DNA of 38,832 nucleotides, from contig CAMHJT010000005.1 in NCBI GenBank assembly GCA_946185495.1, forward strand, positions 1-38,832, read 5' to 3'. Each line of letters opens with the position of its first letter. Positions within the stretch are counted from its first letter, which is position 1. This stretch comes from an uncultured Clostridiaceae bacterium (GTDB taxonomy: Bacteria > Bacillota > Clostridia > Lachnospirales > Lachnospiraceae). The notes beneath the pieces were generated by a model that saw only the letters and a list, made by a program, of their open reading frames with translations, searched no databases and was not told the origin of the DNA. The translations under genes were made by a program, and so were the position numbers. Shown piece after piece: positions 31,617 through 38,832 of the stretch.

Positions 31617-33863
31617 TTACTTCGTCTTAAACTTCACACTGGTTTTCCGGTTATAGACATCCTGAACGACCAGCTTGTTCCATTTTCCTTTCTTTTTCAG
31701 GTATGCTTTATATTTTGAAAGCTTAAACTTCATCTGTTTCGCCCCGGCCTTCAGCTTCAGCTTTTTCCCGTTCAGCTTCACAGTTTTGATTCCGTCCTCA
31801 TGCCTGATCTTCACTAGAAACGATTTCTTATACGTCTTTTTATTCTTCAGGCTCAGTGTCGTAACTGCAATTTTTTTCTCACCATCTTCTGTCTTCGCAG
31901 CTTCCTGCGTCTGGCTCGCCGTGGTTTTCTCTGGTGAGGAAGACGCCGTTTCCTTTTCTGTTGTTGCAGGTTTTGACGCCGTTTTTTCTGTTGTCGCAGG
32001 CTTTGATACGTCTGCCGTTTTCTCCGTTGTCGCAGGTTTTGACACATCTGCCGTTTTCTCCGTCGTCCCCTTTTCCGCTCCCGTGCCGGCTGCCTCTGTT
32101 GTCCCTTTCTCCGAACCGGTGCCGCCTGCCTCCGTCGTTCCTTTTTCCGAACCGATACCACCTGCCTCTGTCGTTCCTTTTTCCGAACCTGCGCCGCCTG
32201 CCTCCGTCGTTTCTTTCTCTGAACCGGTGCCGCCTGCCTCCGTCGTTCCTTTTTCCGAACCTGCGCCGCCTGCCTCTGTCGTTCCTTTTTCCGAACCGGT
32301 GCCGCCTGCCTCCGTCGTTTCTTTCTCTGAACCAGTGCCGCCTGCCTCTGTCGTTCCTTTTTCTGAATCTGTTCCGCCATCCTCTGTTACAGGTGTCTCA
32401 GGATCAGCATTTTCATTCTCCTTCGTCAGCGCGTAGCTGCTTCCTTTTTGCAGCAGCAGGCCGCAGTCTGCGCAGTACAAATCTCCTGTATACCCATCCT
32501 GATCCACCGTAGCCGCAGACACATTCCGAAGCTCCGCGCTGCCATGCAGGCACTCCAGTCCGTTCTCAAGCAGAGTGTCAAGCTCCACAGATACGCGTTC
32601 CCTATGCTCCTCATTGGGAACCTTAGCCAGTTCATACTGAAGCTGGCGATTCCGGATCCGCATGCCATAGACCATGCCCAGGCTGACATCCGCATCCGCA
32701 ATCTTCTCCTGCCCGCTTCCGTCAAATCTACAGCACCAGATTCCATCCGGCTGTGAATAAAACAGCCTTCCAAAACAGGAATCGATCTTGCTGAAGGAAC
32801 CGGAATAATAGCGGTTGGTGCTCCCGAATACCCTCCAGACGCCTCCCGGCTCAGCAACCACTTCCCCTGTCTCAGTAATCGCGTGCGTTCCAATCTCATG
32901 GCGGTAGAGCTTCCCCTCATCATCTATCATATACCAGGATCCATCCCTGTTGATCATCTGCGTCTTGATTCCATTCCAGAACGCGTTATCATACGTCGTA
33001 TCTGTACATGCCTCATATTTGTCCCTGTTCCAGTCATGATTATCCCCGTCAAAGGCTGCCTCGCTCTTGAGCAGGTAATCATGCGTCACATTCCCGTAAT
33101 AATCCCAGATTGTGTCATCGTAGGTCACATCCACCATATACCAGCTTCCATCCAGGCATACCTGATTCCAGGCGTGGCTGTCATTCGAAATGATCCGGCA
33201 TGGTATTCCAAGCTTCTGCATAAAATACAGAAATGTATTGGCATATCCGTCACAGACCGCAAGCTTATCAAGCATAGCGCCCTTGATGTTGTGCGCATCC
33301 TCCTTCAGTGTGCCCTCGACCGCCTCCCTGTACGCATACGCCACATCCATACACAGATAATCATGAATCCAGACTATCTTTTCCAGGTCGCTCATATTTT
33401 TGTCCACCATTGCGAGCACCCTGTCAAGCTCCGCCTGTACCGCCGCACGGTCATACTCCTGATACGAGATCTTAAGCTCCATCACCATCCCGGTCATGCC
33501 GTTGCTGCTCCACCGCAGGCCGGTGTCAACATAGTAGAGCTCCGGATGCCGGTTTACCACAGACGCATAGACCTCATACGCTTCCTCGCTTGGAATCATG
33601 TAGTCCGACACATCAATATTCGGATTCATCGCTGTAAGCTGTTCTACCAGATAATCCTCCAGGCTCTGTGCCGGCGATTCGTATAACAGCTTCAAGAACG
33701 GTCTCTGTTCCAAAAGGAAAGTCTCCTCCTTAAGCTCAGAATAACCGCCCTCCTTCACAAAACAGGACGGATCATTTTTAGCTTGCAGCCCCGCCGCATC
33801 CGTCTGAAAGCCCGGTATCATTGCCGCGCCAAGCAGTACCGCCAACAGCCAAATCTTTTTCAT
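31617..33863 (-). CDS. Secreted transglutaminase-like protein with tandem-repeat spacer
   Basis: A 748-residue exported protein. The signal peptide is MKKIWLLAVLLGAAMIPG with a probable cut near TDAA. A transglutaminase-like (cysteine protease fold) domain has the full triad: Cys204 in AVCDGYANTF, His230 in DSHAWNQV, and Asp245 in YMVDVTYDD. Residues about 496-602 are nine 12-residue units (GGTGSEKGTTEA and variants), then KTADVSKPATTE units, then a Lys-rich terminal domain (about 660-748), probably wall-binding. The substrate may be peptidoglycan peptides or proteins; this is inference. The track start at 33899 lacks a ribosome site; the ATG at 33863 follows GGAGTGGGTTTT. No sortase motif is seen. 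Confidence 0.88.
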   Translation of the reverse strand: MKKIWLLAVLLGAAMIPGFQTDAAGLQAKNDPSCFVKEGGYSELKEETFLLEQRPFLKLLYESPAQSLEDYLVEQLTAMNPNIDVSDYMIPSEEAYEVYASVVNRHPELYYVDTGLRWSSNGMTGMVMELKISYQEYDRAAVQAELDRVLAMVDKNMSDLEKIVWIHDYLCMDVAYAYREAVEGTLKEDAHNIKGAMLDKLAVCDGYANTFLYFMQKLGIPCRIISNDSHAWNQVCLDGSWYMVDVTYDDTIWDYYGNVTHDYLLKSEAAFDGDNHDWNRDKYEACTDTTYDNAFWNGIKTQMINRDGSWYMIDDEGKLYRHEIGTHAITETGEVVAEPGGVWRVFGSTNRYYSGSFSKIDSCFGRLFYSQPDGIWCCRFDGSGQEKIADADVSLGMVYGMRIRNRQLQYELAKVPNEEHRERVSVELDTLLENGLECLHGSAELRNVSAATVDQDGYTGDLYCADCGLLLQKGSSYALTKENENADPETPVTEDGGTDSEKGTTEAGGTGSEKETTEAGGTGSEKGTTEAGGAGSEKGTTEAGGTGSEKETTEAGGAGSEKGTTEAGGIGSEKGTTEAGGTGSEKGTTEAAGTGAEKGTTEKTADVSKPATTEKTADVSKPATTEKTASKPATTEKETASSSPEKTTASQTQEAAKTEDGEKKIAVTTLSLKNKKTYKKSFLVKIRHEDGIKTVKLNGKKLKLKAGAKQMKFKLSKYKAYLKKKGKWNKLVVQDVYNRKTSVKFKTK
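32058..32378 (-). repeat. 36-bp tandem repeats in the transglutaminase-like gene
   Basis: About nine units of 36 nt (plus-strand sense GCCTGCCTCCGTCGTTCCTTTTTCCGAACCGGTGCC-like) encode GGTGSEKGTTEA. The units differ mainly at G/E and T/A/I positions. The repeat is open in several frames, which creates the long shadow ORFs listed in the track on both strands. Confidence 0.85.
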
Positions 33864-33983
33864 AAAACCCACTCCTTTACCGCGGAAAAACACAATCATG
33901 CCCGATCACATTTCTAATTGTCGTCTATACCATATATCCATACGATTATGCATATATATTGACATTATACACCAGAACAATCC

Positions 33984-34024
33984 AAAAAAACAGACAAAAG
34001 GCCATGCAAAATGCACAGCCTTTT
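33984..34024 (-). terminator. Rho-independent terminator after pheT
   Basis: On the minus strand AAAAGGC-TG-TGCA...TGCA-TG-GCCTTTT, then GTCTG and seven T residues, about 70 nt after the pheT stop. It separates pheST from the transglutaminase-like gene. Confidence 0.8.
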
Positions 34025-34093
34025 CGTATATTGTTACCATTCAGCTCTTATGCGTTAAAAAGAACGGATCGTGAATTTGCATTCAGGCGCTGA

Positions 34094-36517
34094 TCACGCC
34101 CTCAGCTCAACGCCTAGATTTTTCAGCGCTTCCAGCACCTTGTCTACCGCCTTGTCCACCTCCGCGGATTCCAGATTACGGTCCTTCGCGCGGAAGCTCA
34201 GGGCAAAGGCTACGGATTTCTTTCCCTCGCCTACCTGCTCGCCCTCATAGACATCAAACAGTTCACAGCTTTCCAGCATCTTGCCGGCGTTCTTCTTGAT
34301 CACCTGCTCAATCTGACCGACAAACATCTCCTTGCCCATCACCATGGACAGATCCCTGGTGCTGGCCGGGAATTTCGCGATTCCCTCATACTTGCGGTCA
34401 AAGCCTGCGAGCATCGTAAGCGTCTCCATATTGATCACCGCCACATAAGCGTCTGTCTTCAGGTCATAGTTATCCCCTGTCTCAGGATGCACCTGCCCAA
34501 GCAGCGCAAGCTCCAGTTTTCCCTTCATCATGCGGGCCTGGCGTCCGGGATGCAGATACGGGATATCCTTTGACGGTTCGCAGGTCACGCCCCGGATGCC
34601 CAGCTTCTCCAGAAGTTCCTCCACAACCCCCTTCATGTCGAAGAAATCCCCCTCTCCGTACATGCCGAGCGTCAGACGCATTTTTTCCTCCGGAAGCTCT
34701 GTAAGCGGAAGCGACTTTGGAAGATAAATGTTGCCAAGCTCATACAGCCTCGCGATCTTGTTCCTGCGGTTATAATTTGTCGCCAGCGAGGTCAGGATGC
34801 CGTTTAAAGATACCGTCCTCATGATAGAGAAATCCTCTCCCAGAGGATTGGAGATCACGATGGCATTGCGTTCCTTCGCATCCTCTGGAAGCAGCAGCTT
34901 GTCAAAGACCTTCGGACTCTCAAAGGAGTAGCTCATGCCTCCGGAAAAACCGTTTCTCTCACAGATCTCGCGCGCCACGTCATTGACCCGCTGGTGGAAT
35001 GGTTTCTTTCCCACCGTTGCCTCGCCCTTCGGCAGGGAAACAGGGATATTGTCATACCCGTAGAAGCGGGCAACCTCCTCCGCGAGATCCGCCATGCAGC
35101 CAAGATCCTGGCGGAAGGACGGAATCGTCAGCGTCTGATCATCCTCATGGTAGGTAAGCCCAAGCTTTGCAAAATAGGACAGCATATCCTCTGCCGGGAT
35201 ATCCGTTCCAAGCAGTGCGTTATACCGATCCGGCTCAAATGGCAATACCTTTTCCTCCGCAGGATTCGGATAGACATCCACAATACCGGACACAACCTCT
35301 CCGCAGCCCATCTCCTCCACAAGCTGGCAGGCCCGGTTGATGGCCTCATAGGCGCTCGCGGGATCCAGCCCCTTCGTAAATTTGAAGGAGGCGTCCGTCT
35401 GCAAGCCGATCCGCTTGGAAGAAAGCCGGATATTCGTTCCGTCAAAGCAGGCAGCCTCGAACAACACAGTCTTTACATCCTCCGTGATCATGGAATTTTC
35501 TCCGCCCATGATTCCGGCTATGCCGACCTCCTTTTCCCCGTCACAGATCATCAGCACATCCGCGTCAAGCTTTCGTTCCTGGCCGTCCAATGTGGTAAAG
35601 GTATCTCCATCCGCAGCGCGTTTCACAACGATCTGATTTCCCGCGATCGTTTTGAGGTCATAGGCATGCATCGGCTGTCCATATTCCTCCATCACATAGT
35701 TGGTGATATCCACCAGATTATTAATGGAACGGATTCCCATCGCCTTCAGGCGATCCTGCATCCACTTCGGGGAAGGTCCAATGGTAATATTTTTCACCAC
35801 CCTAGCGCAGTAACGGGTGCAAAGCTCCGTATCCTCGACCTTCACACGTATATAGTCATTGACGTCCCCGCCGCTCTCCTTTACCGACACCACCGGAGGA
35901 TAAAACGGCTTGTCAAAAGTAGCCGCGGCCTCCCTGGCCATTCCGATCATGGAAAAGCAGTCCACGCGGTTGGATGTGATCTCGTACTCCACGACAGTAT
36001 CATCCAGTCCCAGCGCCTTCACCGCGTCATCTCCAGGCTTCACGCCTGACTCCTCCTGAAATACATAGACGCCGTCCTCCGGGGCCTCGGGATAAAAATC
36101 CCTGGAGGAGCCCAGCTCCTCGATCCCGCACATCATGCCGTTTGATTCCACGCCGCGCAGCTTGCCCTTCTTAATCTTGATTCCCTCCGGGTATTCGGTG
36201 TCGTCCCCATGGGCGGCGGCTACCTTTCCGCCATCCAGTACCAGCGGAATCAGATCTCCGGTCTTTACGTTTTTCGCGCCGGTCACAATCTGCAAAACCT
36301 CTGTCCCCACATTTACCTGGCATACCACCAGTTTATCCGCGTCCGGATGCCGCTCCATGCTCTCTATTTTTCCAACAACGATCTTTTCCAGATTTTTATC
36401 CTTTTTCTCATATCCTTCCACATGAGATCCTGACAAGGTCATGCGATCCACGAATTCCTGTACATCCACATTCAGATCCGGGACATACGCCTTTAACCAC
36501 GATAATGGTGTCTTCAT
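34094..36517 (-). CDS. pheT: Phenylalanyl-tRNA synthetase beta subunit
   Basis: An 807-residue subunit of the alpha2-beta2 enzyme. Domains in order: an N-terminal tRNA-binding OB fold (KIVVGKIESMERHPDADKL), the B3/B4 editing domain (DTVVEYEITSNRVDCFSMIGMAREAAA), the B5 domain (about 400-470), a synthetase-like core (DLAEEVARFYGYDNI), and the C-terminal FDX-ACB domain (ASTRDLSMVMGKEMFVGQIEQVI). The length is normal. GAAAGGAAATAGAAGGA precedes the ATG. It lies 116 nt downstream of pheS, a wider gap than usual, filled by an inverted repeat. Confidence 0.97.
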   Translation of the reverse strand: MKTPLSWLKAYVPDLNVDVQEFVDRMTLSGSHVEGYEKKDKNLEKIVVGKIESMERHPDADKLVVCQVNVGTEVLQIVTGAKNVKTGDLIPLVLDGGKVAAAHGDDTEYPEGIKIKKGKLRGVESNGMMCGIEELGSSRDFYPEAPEDGVYVFQEESGVKPGDDAVKALGLDDTVVEYEITSNRVDCFSMIGMAREAAATFDKPFYPPVVSVKESGGDVNDYIRVKVEDTELCTRYCARVVKNITIGPSPKWMQDRLKAMGIRSINNLVDITNYVMEEYGQPMHAYDLKTIAGNQIVVKRAADGDTFTTLDGQERKLDADVLMICDGEKEVGIAGIMGGENSMITEDVKTVLFEAACFDGTNIRLSSKRIGLQTDASFKFTKGLDPASAYEAINRACQLVEEMGCGEVVSGIVDVYPNPAEEKVLPFEPDRYNALLGTDIPAEDMLSYFAKLGLTYHEDDQTLTIPSFRQDLGCMADLAEEVARFYGYDNIPVSLPKGEATVGKKPFHQRVNDVAREICERNGFSGGMSYSFESPKVFDKLLLPEDAKERNAIVISNPLGEDFSIMRTVSLNGILTSLATNYNRRNKIARLYELGNIYLPKSLPLTELPEEKMRLTLGMYGEGDFFDMKGVVEELLEKLGIRGVTCEPSKDIPYLHPGRQARMMKGKLELALLGQVHPETGDNYDLKTDAYVAVINMETLTMLAGFDRKYEGIAKFPASTRDLSMVMGKEMFVGQIEQVIKKNAGKMLESCELFDVYEGEQVGEGKKSVAFALSFRAKDRNLESAEVDKAVDKVLEALKNLGVELRA

Positions 36518-36572
36518 TCCTTCTATTTCCTTTCTGTCTATGCTGTGTTTCTATACCAAAATTCCATACCCG

Positions 36573-36615
36573 GGTTTTCGGTGAGAGGTTGGGTTCACAA
36601 TTCTCGCTGAAAACC
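36573..36615 (-). repeat. Large inverted repeat in the pheS-pheT gap
   Basis: On the minus strand GGTTTTCAGCGAGA pairs with TCTCACCGAAAACC over 12 of 14 positions with a 15-nt loop. Outer arms CTATAC (36621-36626) and GTATAG (36551-36556) can extend it. No T-run follows. Confidence 0.65.
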
Positions 36616-36633
36616 GTCCTGTATAGCATAATC

Positions 36634-37653
36634 TTAAAATTGATTTAAAAAGCGCACATCATTCTCATAGAGCAGGCGCATATCGTCAATCTCATATTTC
36701 AGCAGCGTCACACGCTCCAGTCCGATTCCGAACGCAAATCCCTGATATTCCTTGGGATCGATCCCGCACATTTCCAGCACATGCGGATGCACCATGCCGC
36801 AGCCGAGAATCTCGATCCAGCCGCTGCCCTTGCACATCCTGCAGCCCTTGCCGCCGCACTTGAAGCAGGTGATATCCACCTCCGCCGACGGCTCGGTAAA
36901 CGGAAAATGATGGGGCCGGAACTTCACCTTCGTCTTTTCCCCGAAAAATTCCCGTGCGAACTGTCCCAGCGTTCCCTTCAGATCGGCAAAGGTGATCCCC
37001 CTGTCGATCACCAGGCCCTCCAGCTGATGGAAGGACGGGGAATGTGTCGCGTCCACCTCATCGGAACGGAAAACCCTTCCCGGTGAAATCATGCGGATCG
37101 GCAGCTTTCCCTGCTCCATCACCCTGGCCTGCACCGGAGAGGTCTGCGTCCGCAGCAGGATATCTTTTGTGATATAAAAGGTGTCCTGCTCGTCCTTGGC
37201 CGGATGATTGGCCGGAATATTTAAAAGCTCAAAATTGTACCTGTCGTACTCCACCTCCGGACCGTCCACAACCTCATATCCCATGCCGATAAATACTCTC
37301 TCCAGATCCTCCAATGCCGTCTGGTTGGGATGCCTGTGTCCCCGCAGGCTCCTCCTGCCGGGAAGCGTTACATCAATCGTCTCCCTCTTTAACTTCTCTG
37401 TGCGGAGCATTCTCGCAAGCTTTGTCCGCTCCTCCTCCAGCTTCTCCTCAATCGCAGCTCTCGCCTCATTCACCATCTGCCCCACCTGCGGGCGCTCCTC
37501 CGGCGGCACATCCTTCATGCCCTTCAACACAGCCGTCAGTTCACCTTTTTTGCCAAGCATGGCAACCTTGATCTCGTTCAAGGCATCCAGATCCTTTGCC
37601 GATTCAATTCTGGCAATCGCTTCAGCCTTCATTGCCTCCAGTTTTTCCTTCAT
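36634..37653 (-). CDS. pheS: Phenylalanyl-tRNA synthetase alpha subunit
   Basis: A 339-residue catalytic subunit. An N-terminal coiled-coil (KEKLEAMKAEAIARIESAKD) leads to a class II core with HPNQTALEDLERVFIGMGYE, FHQLEGLVIDRGITF (motif 2 region), CGGKGCRMCKGSGWIEILGCGMVHPHVL and GIGLERVTLLKYEIDD (motif 3). A Cys-rich CFKCGGKGCRMC knuckle is a variant seen in some Clostridia and Bacilli. AGGAGACTGAAT precedes the ATG. It is first in the pheST operon behind the T-box leader. Confidence 0.97.
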   Translation of the reverse strand: MKEKLEAMKAEAIARIESAKDLDALNEIKVAMLGKKGELTAVLKGMKDVPPEERPQVGQMVNEARAAIEEKLEEERTKLARMLRTEKLKRETIDVTLPGRRSLRGHRHPNQTALEDLERVFIGMGYEVVDGPEVEYDRYNFELLNIPANHPAKDEQDTFYITKDILLRTQTSPVQARVMEQGKLPIRMISPGRVFRSDEVDATHSPSFHQLEGLVIDRGITFADLKGTLGQFAREFFGEKTKVKFRPHHFPFTEPSAEVDITCFKCGGKGCRMCKGSGWIEILGCGMVHPHVLEMCGIDPKEYQGFAFGIGLERVTLLKYEIDDMRLLYENDVRFLNQF

Positions 37654-37765
37654 ATTCAGTCTCCTATCCTATTTTGATTGCCGGCAAGCTCCTGCCGGCT
37701 TGTCCCTATTGATTTCCTTACGCGCCCCTGCAATAAAATCAAGTGGAGCCTCCACCCCGGCGCAT

Positions 37766-37790
37766 AAAAAAACCGCCCCCGAAGGGACGG
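37766..37790 (-). terminator. T-box regulated terminator
   Basis: CCGTCCC-TTC-GGGGGCGG followed by seven T residues on the minus strand. It lies 11 nt after the T-box sequence and would compete with the antiterminator. Confidence 0.9.
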
Positions 37791-38103
37791 ACATATACAG
37801 CCGCGGTACCACCCAGCTTCCAGAACAGCCCTGCTGTCTGGCACTTTTTCCATGTCATAACGTACATGAACCGTCCACGCCTATTTCTGTACATCCATAA
37901 GAGATGCGCCCGAAACCTGCATAACGTCATCTTGCGTTCTGCACTTCCCAGCCTTCAACGCGGAAACTCCGGTGTGAAATTAAAACGCCATGTGAACCTG
38001 AACGGGCTTGCAGCCTGTGGCCCCTTCTCTCTGGCGGAACATGACATTCTTTTGCACCATCAGCGTCCATCCTTATTCTCTGTCCGGAACCAGCCGGACA
38101 ACT
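37766..38103 (-). promoter_or_regulatory. Phenylalanine T-box riboswitch leader of pheST
   Basis: On the minus strand the T-box core reads GGGTGGTACCGCGG (37801-37814), whose TGGT bulge would pair with the ACCA end of tRNA. Stem III is CCAGACAGC-AGG-GCTGTTCTGG (37820-37841). In the Stem I 3' side a TTC triplet at 37976-37978, followed by A and flanked by a GGTG/CACC stem, is the probable Phe specifier. Uncharged tRNA-Phe should stabilise the antiterminator and switch on pheST. A 7-bp perfect hairpin (TGTCCGG-CTGGTT-CCGGACA, 38081-38100) stands at the predicted 5' end. Confidence 0.9.
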
Positions 38104-38107
38104 ATTC

Positions 38108-38832
38108 CTATTTTATCATTTTTTTCAGCCGTGTCAAGTATCGTTTTTGATACGCCTTAAGCAGCACCACATTTAAGCTGGCTCCCATCAGTAAAAAATA
38201 CATACAGAAATACAGCCACAGCATGGCGATCACTATGCCCGCCAGAGAGCCGTACATCAGTGAAAAATTGGGGAAATGCTCAATATACACAAGCACGATC
38301 CTTGAGATCAGCAGCCATGCAACCGCCGAAAAAGCCGCTCCGGAAACCTGCTCCTTCATCTTTTTTTTCACATGGCTCTTCTCGCCGCCAGCCGTATGCT
38401 CAAACCGGTTCCAGAAGATCACATAGAGCATCAGTATGAAACCAAAGAACAGAACCCAGCCCAGGACATACCGGATCATCAGGAAAAACTGCTTCCAGCC
38501 GGAATCAACCACAAAGATGTCGTGAATGTAGATCTGATAATAATGGCTGATCACCATATAAAGGGATGTGATCGCGGCAAATACCAGGATCAGGATCACA
38601 GTAAAGAGTATGGCTTTCAATCTGGTCAGTATGAAATTCTCATTTTTTCTGGTGTAAAAATCAATCCTGACCTCCTCCATCGCGGAGGAATACGCCCAGT
38701 CAAAGCCGTCCATCACGGCTACGATTCCCTTCGAGGAGGACCAGAGCATCGTCACCGCAGACAGCGAGATGACCGTACTGCTTGCCCTGCTGTACAGGTC
38801 ATTGATAATGTCACTAATATACGAGTAGAATT
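38108..38832 (-). CDS. YihY/virulence factor BrkB-family membrane protein (partial, N-terminus outside window)
   Basis: The frame stays open to the window end (about 240 codons seen), beyond the internal ATG used by the track. The visible part has a region SRASSTVISLSAVTMLWSSSKG, then five or so hydrophobic helices, and the closing MYGSLAGIVIAMLWLYFCMYFLLMGASLN, which is the hallmark C-terminus of YihY/BrkB proteins (once misnamed RNase BN). The role of the family is unsettled; an integral membrane transport or export function is usual in annotations. The pheST promoter lies in its last codons, so it is transcribed separately from pheST or reads into the T-box. Confidence 0.85.
   Translation of the reverse strand, partial: FYSYISDIINDLYSRASSTVISLSAVTMLWSSSKGIVAVMDGFDWAYSSAMEEVRIDFYTRKNENFILTRLKAILFTVILILVFAAITSLYMVISHYYQIYIHDIFVVDSGWKQFFLMIRYVLGWVLFFGFILMLYVIFWNRFEHTAGGEKSHVKKKMKEQVSGAAFSAVAWLLISRIVLVYIEHFPNFSLMYGSLAGIVIAMLWLYFCMYFLLMGASLNVVLLKAYQKRYLTRLKKMIK
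38110..38137 (-). promoter_or_regulatory. Promoter of the pheST T-box transcript
   Basis: TTGACA (38132-38137), a 16-nt spacer and TGA-TAAAAT (-10 at 38110-38115, extended) on the minus strand. It lies inside the last codons of the BrkB-type gene. The predicted start near 38103 leaves a leader of about 450 nt. Confidence 0.75.

Noticed and set aside
31675-32436. Plus-strand ORF of 253 codons with PPASVVPFSEPV repeats
   Set aside because: It is the antisense frame of the 36-bp repeats in the transglutaminase-like gene, which keep all frames open.
31853-32512. Tandem 36-bp repeats considered as a CRISPR array
   Set aside because: Units are contiguous, coding and without unique spacers.
34994-36049. 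Plus-strand ORF of 351 codons
   Set aside because: It is wholly antisense to pheT, whose protein motifs are unmistakable; composition is typical of a shadow frame.

Overview
The window reads as chromosomal DNA from a spore-forming, low-to-medium-GC Gram-positive anaerobe of the Clostridia, most like Lachnospiraceae. The evidence is a phenylalanine T-box leader, two CotF-type spore coat proteins, wall-polymer genes of the tag/tar type, near-consensus SigA promoters with strong AGGAGG-type ribosome binding sites, and an AP2/HNH-derived protein of a type I associate with Lachnospiraceae. The assignment is by gene content only; I ran no search.

Bases 1-19,300 (all minus strand, so transcription runs from high to low coordinates) hold a cell-surface glycopolymer region. 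Its supply genes lie furthest upstream: galE, a YegS-type lipid kinase, glmM and two CDP-glycerol glycerophosphotransferase-family genes. A near-consensus promoter at 14,620-14,648 then starts a second run: a membrane sugar-1-phosphate transferase (polymer initiation), an ABC-2 permease and ATPase (export), tarI and tarJ (CDP-ribitol supply), a third glycerophosphotransferase-family gene, a GT2 with a charged heptad tail, a double GT2, a GtrA-type flippase, a secreted beta-helix protein with its own promoter, another GT2, and an LtaS/sulfatase-family enzyme cut by the window edge. Together they look like a ribitol-phosphate-containing, teichoic-acid-like wall polymer started by a WcaJ-type rather than a TagO-type enzyme.

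Bases 20,535-23,203 (minus) hold the preQ0 operon queD-queE-folE-queC, with a repeat-expanded insertion in QueE and a structured leader. Next come thrC and a membrane-anchored 3D-domain (wall-lytic type) protein.

Bases 26,296-30,347 are the only plus-strand block: an AP2/degenerate-HNH protein with a long leader, two small CotF-like coat proteins, and a 642-residue acidic, repeat-rich protein of unknown function behind a structured leader. A bidirectional terminator closes the block against the next minus-strand genes.

Bases 30,567-38,832 (minus) hold a YihY/BrkB-type membrane protein (cut by the window end), a promoter and T-box leader with a UUC specifier, pheS, a large intercistronic inverted repeat, pheT and its terminator, then a secreted transglutaminase-like protein with a 12-residue tandem repeat, and queA.

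No tRNA, rRNA, CRISPR array, insertion sequence or phage gene was recognised. Several starts in the ORF track were moved downstream to the codon that follows a clear ribosome binding site; the reasons are given entry by entry.
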